Of a stretch of DNA of 64,000 nucleotides, positions 8,216-15,846 are shown one piece after another. Made by a program: the position numbers and the translations under genes. The DNA is taken from contig JADKFR010000005.1 in assembly GCA_016717345.1 (NCBI GenBank), positions 246,591 to 310,590 on the forward strand, read 5' to 3'. The notes beneath the pieces were generated by a model. It saw only the letters and a program-made list of their open reading frames with translations, was not told the origin of the DNA and did no database searches. Positions within the stretch are counted from its first letter, which is position 1. Each line of letters starts with the position of its first letter. This DNA is from Propionibacteriaceae bacterium. Its GTDB lineage: Bacteria > Actinomycetota > Actinomycetes > Propionibacteriales > Propionibacteriaceae.

Positions 8216-9831
8216 GCACAGGAATCGGCTTCGACCAGGCACTGACGGCATGGCGGGAGGCAGCGCCGGCCGACTCGCGACAACTGGACCTGCCGGTGAA
8301 GGAGCTGTTGGACCGGTTCCACCCGGATCGCAAGCGTGGCGCGCGCAGCAAGCTGGTCATCGGACCCAACGCCGGGGAGGCCTGCCCGAGCGCCCTGACC
8401 AGGCTCCTGCAGTCGGACTCGTTGTTGCAGGACGTGGACATCGCCGGTGCGCCCACGTTGGAAGCCGACGTGCTGGTGATCGGCGGCGGGGGGGCCGGCT
8501 GCATTGCTGCGCTGACCGCCGCCCGCGCCGGTGCCCGGGTGCTGGTGGCCACCAAACTGGGCCTGGGCGACAGCAACACGGTGATGGCCGAGGGCGGCAT
8601 TCAGGCTGCTGTCGGTGCCGATGACAGCTTGCAGAGGCATTTCGAGGACACCCTGCGTGCCGGGCATTTCAAGGCCGACAAGGAACTGGTGGCTGCTCTG
8701 GTCTCGGGTGGGCCGTCGGCGATCCGTTGGCTGATCCGGGAAGGAATGAACTTCGACCTGGCCGAGGGCAGCCAGCGCATGGGCGGGACGCTGCTGCGCA
8801 AGACGCCCGGCGGAGCCAGCGCGGCGCGGCTGTTGTCGTACCGCGATTTCACCGGCCTGGAACTGATGCGCGCGGTCCGTGAGGGCACGCTCATGCAGTC
8901 CAACATCACGATCCTGGAGCGCCATCCGGCCCTCGAATTGCTCAGCGATGATCGCGGCCGCTGCGCCGGGGCCGTGCTGCACGACCTGGCTCGTGGCCGG
9001 GCGGTGGTGGCGCGGAGCGCGGTCACGGTGCTGACCACCGGTGGGTCGGGCCGGCTGCATCTGGCCGGCTTCCCAACGTCCAACCATTACGGCGCGACGG
9101 CGGACGGCCTGGTGCTGGCCTATCGGCTTGGTGCCCGGCTCCGCGACGTCGGCAGCTTCCAGTACCACCCGACCGGCATTGCCTGGCCGGGGCCGTTGGA
9201 AGGCCAACTGGTCAGCGAAGCGGCCCGTTCCTCCGGCGCCGTCCTCGTCAACGGGCTGGGGCAGCGCTTCGTGGACGAGTTGCAGCCCCGCGACATCGTC
9301 GCCTCGGCCATCCTGCGGGAGATCGCCGAAGGCCGGGGGGTGGCGCGCGACGGCAAGGTCGGGGTGTTCCTGGACACCCCCAGCCTGGAGCGGGCCAAGC
9401 CCGGGATCCTCGCTCGCGAACTGGTCACGCTACGCAACCTGGCGCGCCGCGCCGGCTTCGACCCCGCCGAGGAACCGTTCATGATCCGGCCCACGCTCCA
9501 CTATCAGAACGGCGGAGTCGAGATCAACGCCGCGGGCCACACCACCGTGCCGGGCCTCCTGGCAGCCGGGGAGGTCACCGGGGGGCTGCACGGGCGCAAC
9601 CGGATGATGGGTAACGCCCTGCTGGAGTTGGTCGTGTTCGGACGGCTGGCCGGGGCCAGCGCGGCCGCGGACGCCAGGCGCGAGCGACCACGAAATGTCG
9701 GGCTCACGCACCTGGCCGATTGGCGTCGCGCCATGGAGAGCCAACGGCTGCCGCTGGATCGAAAGGCGCCGCTGCTCTTCCCGTCCTACAGCAATTTCGA
9801 CCCGGTACGCGACCGCCGGAGGGGCGCATGA
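8212..9831 (+). CDS. FAD-dependent fumarate reductase/succinate dehydrogenase-type flavoprotein
   Basis: A 539-residue flavoprotein of the SdhA/FrdA/NadB family. An N-terminal extension of about 85 residues precedes the Rossmann motif DVLVIGGGGAGCIAALTAAR. Further signatures are DSNTVMAEGGIQAA, YHPTGIAWPG, ARSSGAVLVNGLGQRFVDE, HYQNGGVEIN and GLLAAGEVTGGLHGRNRMMG. The His that binds FAD covalently in SdhA/FrdA is replaced by Asn (SNTVMAEGG), so FAD is probably non-covalent, as in L-aspartate oxidase. The catalytic Arg and the substrate-loop His are kept. It overlaps both neighbours by four bases, between the Fe-S subunit and a NuoF-like subunit. Fumarate is the most likely acceptor; another enoate or L-aspartate cannot be excluded. 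Confidence 0.8.
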   Translation: MSTGIGFDQALTAWREAAPADSRQLDLPVKELLDRFHPDRKRGARSKLVIGPNAGEACPSALTRLLQSDSLLQDVDIAGAPTLEADVLVIGGGGAGCIAALTAARAGARVLVATKLGLGDSNTVMAEGGIQAAVGADDSLQRHFEDTLRAGHFKADKELVAALVSGGPSAIRWLIREGMNFDLAEGSQRMGGTLLRKTPGGASAARLLSYRDFTGLELMRAVREGTLMQSNITILERHPALELLSDDRGRCAGAVLHDLARGRAVVARSAVTVLTTGGSGRLHLAGFPTSNHYGATADGLVLAYRLGARLRDVGSFQYHPTGIAWPGPLEGQLVSEAARSSGAVLVNGLGQRFVDELQPRDIVASAILREIAEGRGVARDGKVGVFLDTPSLERAKPGILARELVTLRNLARRAGFDPAEEPFMIRPTLHYQNGGVEINAAGHTTVPGLLAAGEVTGGLHGRNRMMGNALLELVVFGRLAGASAAADARRERPRNVGLTHLADWRRAMESQRLPLDRKAPLLFPSYSNFDPVRDRRRGA

Positions 9832-11078
9832 ACGCCGTACTGACCGCCCCCGAGATCCAGGTCGTCGCCGACCTGCCCGGCTGGCTCGCCGTGGGTGGCG
9901 GCGAAGGGCTGAAGAACGCGCTGGCCGATCCGGACGCGATCGTGCCCACGATCGAAGCCGCAGGGCTGCGCGGCCTGGGTGGTGCGGGTTTCCCCACCCA
10001 TCGCAAGTGGGCGGCGGTGGCGGCCCAGCCGCCCAACCCTGAGGGCGGCGGAAAATGGATCGTCTGCAACGGCAACGAGGACGAGCCCGGCACGTTCAAG
10101 GACCGCTTCCTCCTGTCCAGGACTCCGCATCAGGTGATCGAGGGTGCGCTGATCGCCGCGGTGGCGGTGCGAGCCAACCACATCGCGCTGTACGTCAATC
10201 CACGCGAGGACCAGTCGGTCGTGGCGCTGCGCCTGTCCGCGATCGCGTGGGCGGCGCACCCACTGCTGGATCAGGTTGCCGAACTGGTCGGCTCACCGGT
10301 GGAACTGCATGTGTGCGAGAGTTCCGGGCTGTACGTCGGCGGTGAAGAGACCGCAGCGGTGGCCAACGTGATGGGGGGTTTCCCCTTCCCGTCTCTGAAG
10401 CCGCCCTACCCGGCCGAACGGGGCGTTCACGGGGCACCGACGTTACTGAACAATGTCGAGACCCTTGCCCACGTCCCCCACATCCTCCGCCACGGCGCCC
10501 ACTGGTATCGCGAGTTGGGCCTCGGGAACGCTGTCGGCACGAAGCTGTACTCGCTGTCCGGAGACGTGCTGCGGCCGGGCCTGCACGAGCTCCCCATGGG
10601 TACGTCACTGCGCGAGCTGGTGTTCGGCTACGGGGGCGGAATGCTTGCCGGCAAGGGGTTCAAGGCGGTGTTCACCGGCGGGCCGTCGAACACCCTGCTG
10701 ACCGACCGCGACCTGGACATCGCGCTGGACTTCGACAGCCTGGCGGCCCGCGGGTCCCGGCTCGGCACCGGTGCGATGATCGTGGTCGGCGAGGGCACCA
10801 GCATCCTGCGCAAGACCGCCGAGTACGTCGCCTTCTTCGCGGCCAACTCCTGCGGCCAGTGCCCCTCCTGCAAGATCGGCACTCACCAGGTCTCGAGGCT
10901 GCTGGAGCGGATCGACGCCGGCGCCGGCCGTCCCGCTGATCTGGAGGCGCTGGAGAACTTCACCCGGCTCCTGCCCGGATCCGGGCGCTGCGGTCTGGTG
11001 GACGGCGCAGCCACCGTCCTGGCTAGCTCGCTGGCGACCTTCCGCAGCGAGTACGAGCAGGCCGTGCGTCACGGCTGA
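9828..11078 (+). CDS. NuoF-like NADH-binding (FMN, 4Fe-4S) subunit
   Basis: A 416-residue homologue of the 51-kDa NADH-binding subunit of complex I. The FMN/NADH site shows GLRGLGGAGFPTHRKW and CNGNEDEPGTFKDRFLL, followed by NVETLAHVPHIL. The C-terminal 4Fe-4S site is SCGQCPSCKIGTHQ plus a fourth Cys in GSGRCGLVDGA. There is no NuoE partner and no complex I gene nearby; instead it is the last gene of the three-gene operon, overlapping the flavoprotein by ATGA. The simplest reading is a soluble complex taking electrons from NADH through FMN and Fe-S centres to the FAD subunit. Confidence 0.85.
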   Translation: MNAVLTAPEIQVVADLPGWLAVGGGEGLKNALADPDAIVPTIEAAGLRGLGGAGFPTHRKWAAVAAQPPNPEGGGKWIVCNGNEDEPGTFKDRFLLSRTPHQVIEGALIAAVAVRANHIALYVNPREDQSVVALRLSAIAWAAHPLLDQVAELVGSPVELHVCESSGLYVGGEETAAVANVMGGFPFPSLKPPYPAERGVHGAPTLLNNVETLAHVPHILRHGAHWYRELGLGNAVGTKLYSLSGDVLRPGLHELPMGTSLRELVFGYGGGMLAGKGFKAVFTGGPSNTLLTDRDLDIALDFDSLAARGSRLGTGAMIVVGEGTSILRKTAEYVAFFAANSCGQCPSCKIGTHQVSRLLERIDAGAGRPADLEALENFTRLLPGSGRCGLVDGAATVLASSLATFRSEYEQAVRHG

Positions 11079-11154
11079 CGGAAAGGTTCACTGGACTGTC
11101 CGCTTCGTCCAGCTCGGGGGAATCCTCGGGGTGGCCGGCGAAGGTGGGCGTGGG

Positions 11155-11685
11155 TCAGGCGGTCCAGTAGCTGAAGAGCCCGGTGTCCCGCAGCGAGCCG
11201 AGGTAGCTGTCGTCGGTGGACGGGTCGAGCCACGCCACGTTTCCCGCGACCGGCGCGGCGTCGCTGTGGGGAGCGTAGGTGGTCGTCACCAGGATGAGAG
11301 CTGGGTCGCCCAGCCACGGCGCAGGGTCGCCGGGGGCGTCCTCAGTCTCCAGTGCCAACGGGAGGGAGCGCGGCGCGCGCAGGAGGATCAGCAGGCCGGC
11401 GGCCTCCGGGTCGGTGGGGTCGAGGTCGCCGGCTGCGGCCGAGGCGGCGATCCGCGACTCCTGCGCCGTCTGGGCGAGGCGTTCGGCGTGTCCGATGCGA
11501 GCGGTTCGTCGCCCTGGCTCGTCGAGGCGCGCGTAGCCGGGTATCAGCTCGTCGAGCACCTCGGCGGGGGTGTCGGCGTACACCACGCTTCCGTCATGGA
11601 GGGTCAGGACGTGCGCCCACTCACTGCCGTCGGGACGCGTGGGATTGTGGCCGCAACAGCCAGCGTGGTGGTTCCGGACCATCAT
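11155..11685 (-). CDS. Conserved hypothetical protein with Cys/His-rich N-terminus
   Basis: A 176-residue soluble protein without a recognised domain. The first 14 residues are MMVRNHHAGCCGHN, a cluster of His and Cys that could bind metal. The next stretch, SEWAHVLTLHDGSVVYADTP, has beta-strand character, and the C-terminal half ends in a compact D/T-rich segment. Two ATG codons in tandem (11685, 11682) could start it; neither has a strong Shine-Dalgarno. It is convergent with the NuoF-like gene and divergent from the NAD-binding gene, so context gives no clue. Coding is supported by frame length and normal codon use. Confidence 0.55.
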   Translation of the reverse strand: MMVRNHHAGCCGHNPTRPDGSEWAHVLTLHDGSVVYADTPAEVLDELIPGYARLDEPGRRTARIGHAERLAQTAQESRIAASAAAGDLDPTDPEAAGLLILLRAPRSLPLALETEDAPGDPAPWLGDPALILVTTTYAPHSDAAPVAGNVAWLDPSTDDSYLGSLRDTGLFSYWTA

Positions 11686-11807
11686 GAGGCAGAGCGTACG
11701 CGGCGTCCGGGCCGACCGTCCGGCCGTCCATGCGCCGCGTTGGGCGGTCTCTCACCGATTCCACTCCTGATCCAGCGGCCGTTTGCCCAACCGGGTTGAA
11801 TGGGCCC

Positions 11808-12428
11808 ATGAGGATGACGGTCGTCGGGGGCAGCAGGGGGACGGGCGCTCAGGTCGTCCGGATCGCGGCGGAGGCGGGCCATCAGGTCACGTGCCTGTCA
11901 CGCAACGGCGCCCCCGCGCCGATCGGGGGTGTGAGCTACCTCACCGGGGACGCGCTCAACGCCGAGGTGGCCCAGGCGGCCGTGTCCGGCGCTGACGCGG
12001 TGGTTGTCAGCGTCGGCGGTGCGACCGGCTCCGACCGGCACCGCGCCGAGGTCACCCGGAGCATCATCGCAGCGATGCGGGACGCTGGTGTCCGGCGCTT
12101 GATCGTCCACTCATCACTCGGCGTGGGCGACTCGATGCAGCTCATGCCGGCCCCGGCGCGGGTCTTCGCCAAGGCGGTTCTGGGACGCGCGCTGGCCGAC
12201 CACGCGGAGCAGGAGGCCGCCGTCGCGGATTCTGGTCTCGATTGGACCGTCGTGCGTCCGGGCGGGCTCTCCGATGACCCCGCCACGGGCGCCTACGTGG
12301 CCCAGGAGACGGCTGAGGGCCGACCCATGAAGAGCCGGATACCTCGCGCCGACGTGGCGGCTTACATCGTCGGCATTCTCGACGACCCGGCGACGTTGGG
12401 CCGGGCCTTGGCGATGGGGACTCCCTGA
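11808..12428 (+). CDS. NAD(P)-binding atypical SDR (NmrA/SDR_a5-like)
   Basis: A 206-residue Rossmann protein. It starts directly with the dinucleotide motif MTVVGGSRGTGAQVVRIA (GGxxGxG). Later blocks are ADAVVVSVGG, the strand VRRLIVHSSLGVGDS, the helix ALADHAEQEAAVADSG with the strand DWTVVRPGGLSDDP, and RADVAAYIVGILDDP. These match the NmrA-like NAD(P)H-binding group that includes flavin-reductase-like and sensor proteins. The S/Y/K catalytic triad of classical SDRs is not intact, so a sensor or reductase role cannot be decided. The gene is monocistronic and followed by a hairpin. Confidence 0.8.
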   Translation: MRMTVVGGSRGTGAQVVRIAAEAGHQVTCLSRNGAPAPIGGVSYLTGDALNAEVAQAAVSGADAVVVSVGGATGSDRHRAEVTRSIIAAMRDAGVRRLIVHSSLGVGDSMQLMPAPARVFAKAVLGRALADHAEQEAAVADSGLDWTVVRPGGLSDDPATGAYVAQETAEGRPMKSRIPRADVAAYIVGILDDPATLGRALAMGTP

Positions 12429-12444
12429 ATCCTCTCCCGACCGC

Positions 12445-12472
12445 CGGCTGACGAGCAGCAGCCGGTCAGCCG
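12445..12472 (+). terminator. Short hairpin between convergent genes
   Basis: CGGCTGAC pairs with GTCAGCCG around a 12-base loop, 17 bp after the SDR stop and 25 bp before the stop of the convergent small gene. There is no T-run; it may act for either direction. Confidence 0.45.
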
Positions 12473-12496
12473 CTCGGGAGCCGTCCGTGGAGTCGA

Positions 12497-12790
12497 TCAG
12501 TCCGCAAGGGGTGGCTCCGTGCCCCACAGGGGCGAGCCGGTGCGATTGGCGCCCGTGCTGGCGGGGCACATCGCGGCGACCGAGGCGCCCGTGGTGGACG
12601 CGCTGTCGATCGTCCGGTACACCACTCGGTCACCCACGATGGTGCCGCAGTACCGTCCGTGAGGATCGAACAGCTTCCCGTTCAGGAGTTGTCCGAGGTA
12701 GCTCCCCGACCGGGAATGGAGGCGGTTTCCCAACCGCTGGAGCAGCCGACCGCTCTTGGTGTACAGATCATCCATGCCCCATTGACTCAT
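12497..12790 (-). CDS. Small conserved hypothetical protein
   Basis: A 97-residue protein starting at ATG 12790. It begins MSQWGMDDLYTKSGRLL and has a repeated Gly-rich strand pattern (LGQLLNGKLFDPHGRYCG then TIVGDRVVYRTIDSAS), a short beta meander typical of small proteins that often sit beside restriction or stress genes. The C-terminal tail is rich in Ser, Thr, Gly and Pro. I do not recognise a named family. The open frame continues upstream through the adjacent hairpin, but those residues look non-coding. It stands alone between two terminators. Confidence 0.5.
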   Translation of the reverse strand: MSQWGMDDLYTKSGRLLQRLGNRLHSRSGSYLGQLLNGKLFDPHGRYCGTIVGDRVVYRTIDSASTTGASVAAMCPASTGANRTGSPLWGTEPPLAD

Positions 12791-12927
12791 CACTGGCGGC
12801 TGGTACCTAATCGAAGCGGCTCGGAAGCCACCGCGAGGGACCGTGCTCCACTCGAGCGTGAGCCGGCCCGGAGCGGTTGTGGCCACCGCGGACATGGCTG
12901 CCAGGCGGGGATGGGGGCCAGGCGGGG

Positions 12928-12967
12928 ATGGGCGCGGATCGGGCCAGGTGCCCCGATCCGCGCCCAT
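12928..12967 (-). terminator. Terminator of the sugar-uptake operon
   Basis: A perfect 16-bp inverted repeat (ATGGGCGCGGATCGGG with its complement) around an 8-base loop, 4 bp past the stop of the GH32-like gene. It closes the minus-strand operon and separates it from the small gene downstream. Confidence 0.75.
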
Positions 12968-12970
12968 GAC

Positions 12971-13912
12971 TCAACCGATGACGAGACGGCCTGCCTCTGC
13001 CCGGATCGGACGCGGATCGCCGATGCCTCCCACGAAACCGTCCGGCCCCTCGTTGTTGAAGGCCAGAAAGACGTGGTCATCGTCGGTGCCCAGAAGCTTG
13101 ACGACCTTGCCCACGTACTGCGAGGAGTCGGTGAGCAGCTGGGCCCCGGCGAAGTCGTAGGGCCCCAGCGGCCCCGCTGCCTGAGCTGCCCACACCCCGC
13201 CGGTCGTGCCGATCCGTCGCTGCGCCGACAGGTCACCGCCCAGGCAGTTGAAGATCAGGAAGTCCTGCCCGCCCATCGTGAGCGGTTGGACGACCTCCTG
13301 CTGGCCGAACCCCTGACCAGGCTCCGACAAGGGAGGACGGAGTTCCCACCGGAGCAGGTCCGGCGACCAGGCGTGTCCGATGACGCCCCGGTCATCGGCC
13401 GCGCCGTGGTTGGCCCGGGCCGTGATCAGCAGGTGCCAGCCGTTCCCGTCCGGATCGGCCAGCACCCACGGGTCGCGGAAGGCCTCGTCGTGCCACATCC
13501 CGTCGGCCAGCGTCTCGTACCAGCGTGCGTCGGCCCTCACCAGCGGCCCGGGCAGCTTGTGCCACGTCATCAGGTCGGATGAGGTGGCTGCCCCGATCGA
13601 CTGCACGTTGCCGGCCGGGGTCATCGTGGCACCGGTGTAGAACATGAACCAGGTGCCGTCGGGATGCCGGATGATCGATCCCGTCCAGGTGGCCAGATCG
13701 TCGAAGGCGGGGGCGTCGCTGCGCACCAGCGCGTCGGCCACCCGCTCCCACGACACCAGGTCGCTGGACACCGCGTGCCCGACCGACGCCCGGTAGTGCC
13801 GGGCTTCCGGATCGTGCAGCGCCCGGGAGGCGTACAGGAAGAAGAGGTGGTAGCGGTCGCCGTCCTCGACGGTCCAGAAGTCCCACACCCAGGAGTCCGG
13901 TAGCGAGAACAT
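12971..13912 (-). CDS. GH32/GH68-like glycoside hydrolase (beta-fructosidase-type propeller)
   Basis: A 313-residue protein with the five-bladed propeller pattern of clan GH-J/F. The N-terminal motif SWVWDFWTVEDG supplies the likely nucleophile Asp, RDP occurs in EAFRDPWVLADPDG, and a candidate acid/base Glu lies in GFGQQEVVQP. Repeated propeller strands such as HLFFLYASRA, TWFMFYTGA, HLLITARA and DFLIFNCLGG are clear. Family members cleave or transfer fructosyl units from sucrose, inulin or levan. There is no signal peptide, so it acts inside the cell on the imported sugar. Its ATG overlaps the stop of the upstream permease (TGATG), making it the last gene of the ABC operon. The exact substrate is inferred, not shown. 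Confidence 0.75.
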   Translation of the reverse strand: MFSLPDSWVWDFWTVEDGDRYHLFFLYASRALHDPEARHYRASVGHAVSSDLVSWERVADALVRSDAPAFDDLATWTGSIIRHPDGTWFMFYTGATMTPAGNVQSIGAATSSDLMTWHKLPGPLVRADARWYETLADGMWHDEAFRDPWVLADPDGNGWHLLITARANHGAADDRGVIGHAWSPDLLRWELRPPLSEPGQGFGQQEVVQPLTMGGQDFLIFNCLGGDLSAQRRIGTTGGVWAAQAAGPLGPYDFAGAQLLTDSSQYVGKVVKLLGTDDDHVFLAFNNEGPDGFVGGIGDPRPIRAEAGRLVIG

Positions 13913-14841
13913 CAGCCCTTCACCCCCGACGACGCGATCGAGTTGATGAACGCCCGCTGGAAGGCGATGAACATCGCCAGGACCGGAACAGTGATGATGC
14001 TCGCGTACGCCATGATCTGTCCCCACGACACGTTGAGTTGCTTGAAGTAGTCGATGCCGACCATGGCAGGGCGTAGTTCCTCGCTCTGGACCACCATCAG
14101 GGGCCACAGGTAGGAGTTCCAGGCAGGCAGGAAGGTGAGGATCGCCACGGTGGCGATCGCCGGTCCGGCCAGCGGCATGATGACGCTGCGATAGATCCGG
14201 AACCAGCCCGCTCCGTCGACGCGCGCCGCTTCGTCCAGCTCCTTCGGGATCGAGTCGAAGTACTGGTAGAAGAGGTAGATCGAGAAGGCGTTGGCGACGA
14301 ACGGGACGATCTGGACGGCGTAGGTGTCCAGCCAGCCTTGGGACAGGCCGTTCTCATCGATCCACGGCAGGACGTTGACCCACCAGAGCAGCGGGAGCGC
14401 CATCGTCTCGAAGGGGACGATCAGCGTGGCCAGGATCACCCCGAGGATCACTTTGCGGCCCTTGAAGGTCATCCGTGACAGCGCGAAGGCGGCCATCGAG
14501 TTCACGATCAGGCCGAGGCCGACGGTGGCGACCGAGATGATGACCGAGTTCATCAGGAAGGTCGCGAACGGCACCCGTTCGAAGACGCCGAGGTAGTTGT
14601 CGACGTTCAGCTCCCCGACCGGCAGGAAGGCGTTCCACGAGCCCAGGTCGGCGAAGATCTGCAGGTCGGGCTTGAAGCTCGAGACGATCATGAAGACCAG
14701 CGGCAGGCCGAAGATCAGCGCCAGGAAGAGCCGCAGCACCGTCGAGAGGGCGACCGACAACGGACTCTGGCGCTTGTCGAGGGAGTGGGGGCGAGCCTTC
14801 TTGCGTCGGGTTTCGGCCACGGGGGCGGTGGTGGTGCTCAT
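13912..14841 (-). CDS. Carbohydrate ABC transporter permease, MalG type
   Basis: A 309-residue inner-membrane permease with six predicted helices. The first lies at LRLFLALIFGLPLVFMIV, followed by the periplasmic stretch PVGELNVDNYLGVFERVPF typical of the CUT1 family. The coupling EAA loop reads EAARVDGAGWFRIYRSVIMP and contacts the ATPase. It pairs with the MalF-type gene just upstream (4-bp overlap) and the downstream GH32-like enzyme. No ATP-binding gene is in the cluster, so a shared MsiK-type ATPase elsewhere is expected. Confidence 0.92.
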   Translation of the reverse strand: MSTTTAPVAETRRKKARPHSLDKRQSPLSVALSTVLRLFLALIFGLPLVFMIVSSFKPDLQIFADLGSWNAFLPVGELNVDNYLGVFERVPFATFLMNSVIISVATVGLGLIVNSMAAFALSRMTFKGRKVILGVILATLIVPFETMALPLLWWVNVLPWIDENGLSQGWLDTYAVQIVPFVANAFSIYLFYQYFDSIPKELDEAARVDGAGWFRIYRSVIMPLAGPAIATVAILTFLPAWNSYLWPLMVVQSEELRPAMVGIDYFKQLNVSWGQIMAYASIITVPVLAMFIAFQRAFINSIASSGVKG

Positions 14842-15782
14842 CGTCCGGCCTCCTTGTCACGGGTCAGGTAGCGCTGGAGGAGGGAGACCGCCAACACGAT
14901 CACGAAGAAGACCAGGGAAATCGCCGCGGCGTACCCGGTCTGTTGCTGCTGGAAACCGGTCCGGACGGCCATGAAGACCACCGTCGAGGTCGAGTCGAGC
15001 GGGCCGCCCTGGGTCATGATGTTCACCTGCGTGAACAGTGAGAAGGCCGCGATGGTGATGGTGATCAGGATGAAGATGGCCGTCTGGCGCAGACCTGGCC
15101 AGGTGACGTGGGCGAACTGTTGCCAGCGACCGGCGCCGTCCAGGGAGGCCGCTTCGTAGAGTTCGCCGGGGATCGTCTGCAGGCCCGAAAGCCAGATCAC
15201 CATGTGGAAGCCACACGCCTGCCAGATCGACATCACGATGAGGGCGAACAGTGCGGTCTTGGGGTCACTGAGCCAGTCGGGACCCAGGATGCCGAACTTG
15301 GCGAGCAGCGCGTTGATCAGGCCGTTCGGCTGGTACATGAACATCCACAGCATGGACACCACCACCATGGAGGTCACCACCGGCAGGAAGTACACGGTTC
15401 GGAAGAAGTTGACACCGCGCATCTTGGTATTGATCAACACCGCCAGCCCGAGGGCCACGGCGGACTGAACCGGGACGACCACGACGGCGAACACCACCGT
15501 GTTGATCAGCGACTTCCAGAACGTGTCGTTCTCGAAGAGGCGGACGAAGTTGGCGACGCCGATGAACTTGGCGGGCTCCGGGGAGATCAGGCGAGCGTTG
15601 GTGAAAGCCAGCACGAAAGTGAGGCCGATCGGGATGATCAGGAAGGTGACCATCAGTACCCCCGCCGGCAACAGCATGAGCAGCGCGGTGCTGCCGGAGC
15701 GCTTGTCGACGTTGTGGGAGGAGGTGCGGGCTGTGGGTGAGGTGGGTGCCGGGGCGGTTGTGGCGGCGGCGGTGGCGCTCAT
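14838..15782 (-). CDS. Carbohydrate ABC transporter permease, MalF type
   Basis: A 314-residue permease of the CUT1 family. After a polar Ala/Thr-rich N-terminus the first helix is LLMLLPAGVLMVTFLIIPIG, then FTNARLISPEPAKFIGVANF, typical of MalF/UgpA proteins. The EAA loop is EAASLDGAGRWQQFAHVTWP. It overlaps the following MalG-type gene by ATGA and lies 65 bp after the binding-protein gene, from which it is separated by a strong hairpin. It forms the heterodimeric channel for the sugar bound by the lipoprotein. Confidence 0.92.
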   Translation of the reverse strand: MSATAAATTAPAPTSPTARTSSHNVDKRSGSTALLMLLPAGVLMVTFLIIPIGLTFVLAFTNARLISPEPAKFIGVANFVRLFENDTFWKSLINTVVFAVVVVPVQSAVALGLAVLINTKMRGVNFFRTVYFLPVVTSMVVVSMLWMFMYQPNGLINALLAKFGILGPDWLSDPKTALFALIVMSIWQACGFHMVIWLSGLQTIPGELYEAASLDGAGRWQQFAHVTWPGLRQTAIFILITITIAAFSLFTQVNIMTQGGPLDSTSTVVFMAVRTGFQQQQTGYAAAISLVFFVIVLAVSLLQRYLTRDKEAGR

Positions 15783-15803
15783 GGAGGTCCTCTCGATTGA
15801 GCC

Positions 15804-15839
15804 CCCCTGGGACGCGACCCTCAGGTCGCGTCCCAGGGG
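15804..15839 (-). terminator. Intercistronic hairpin behind the binding-protein gene
   Basis: A perfect 16-bp stem (CCCCTGGGACGCGACC with its complement) with a 4-base loop fills most of the 64-bp gap between the binding-protein and MalF-type genes. In sugar ABC operons such a hairpin commonly stabilises the upstream message or attenuates the permease genes, giving an excess of binding protein. Confidence 0.75.
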
Positions 15840-15846
15840 CGTTGCA

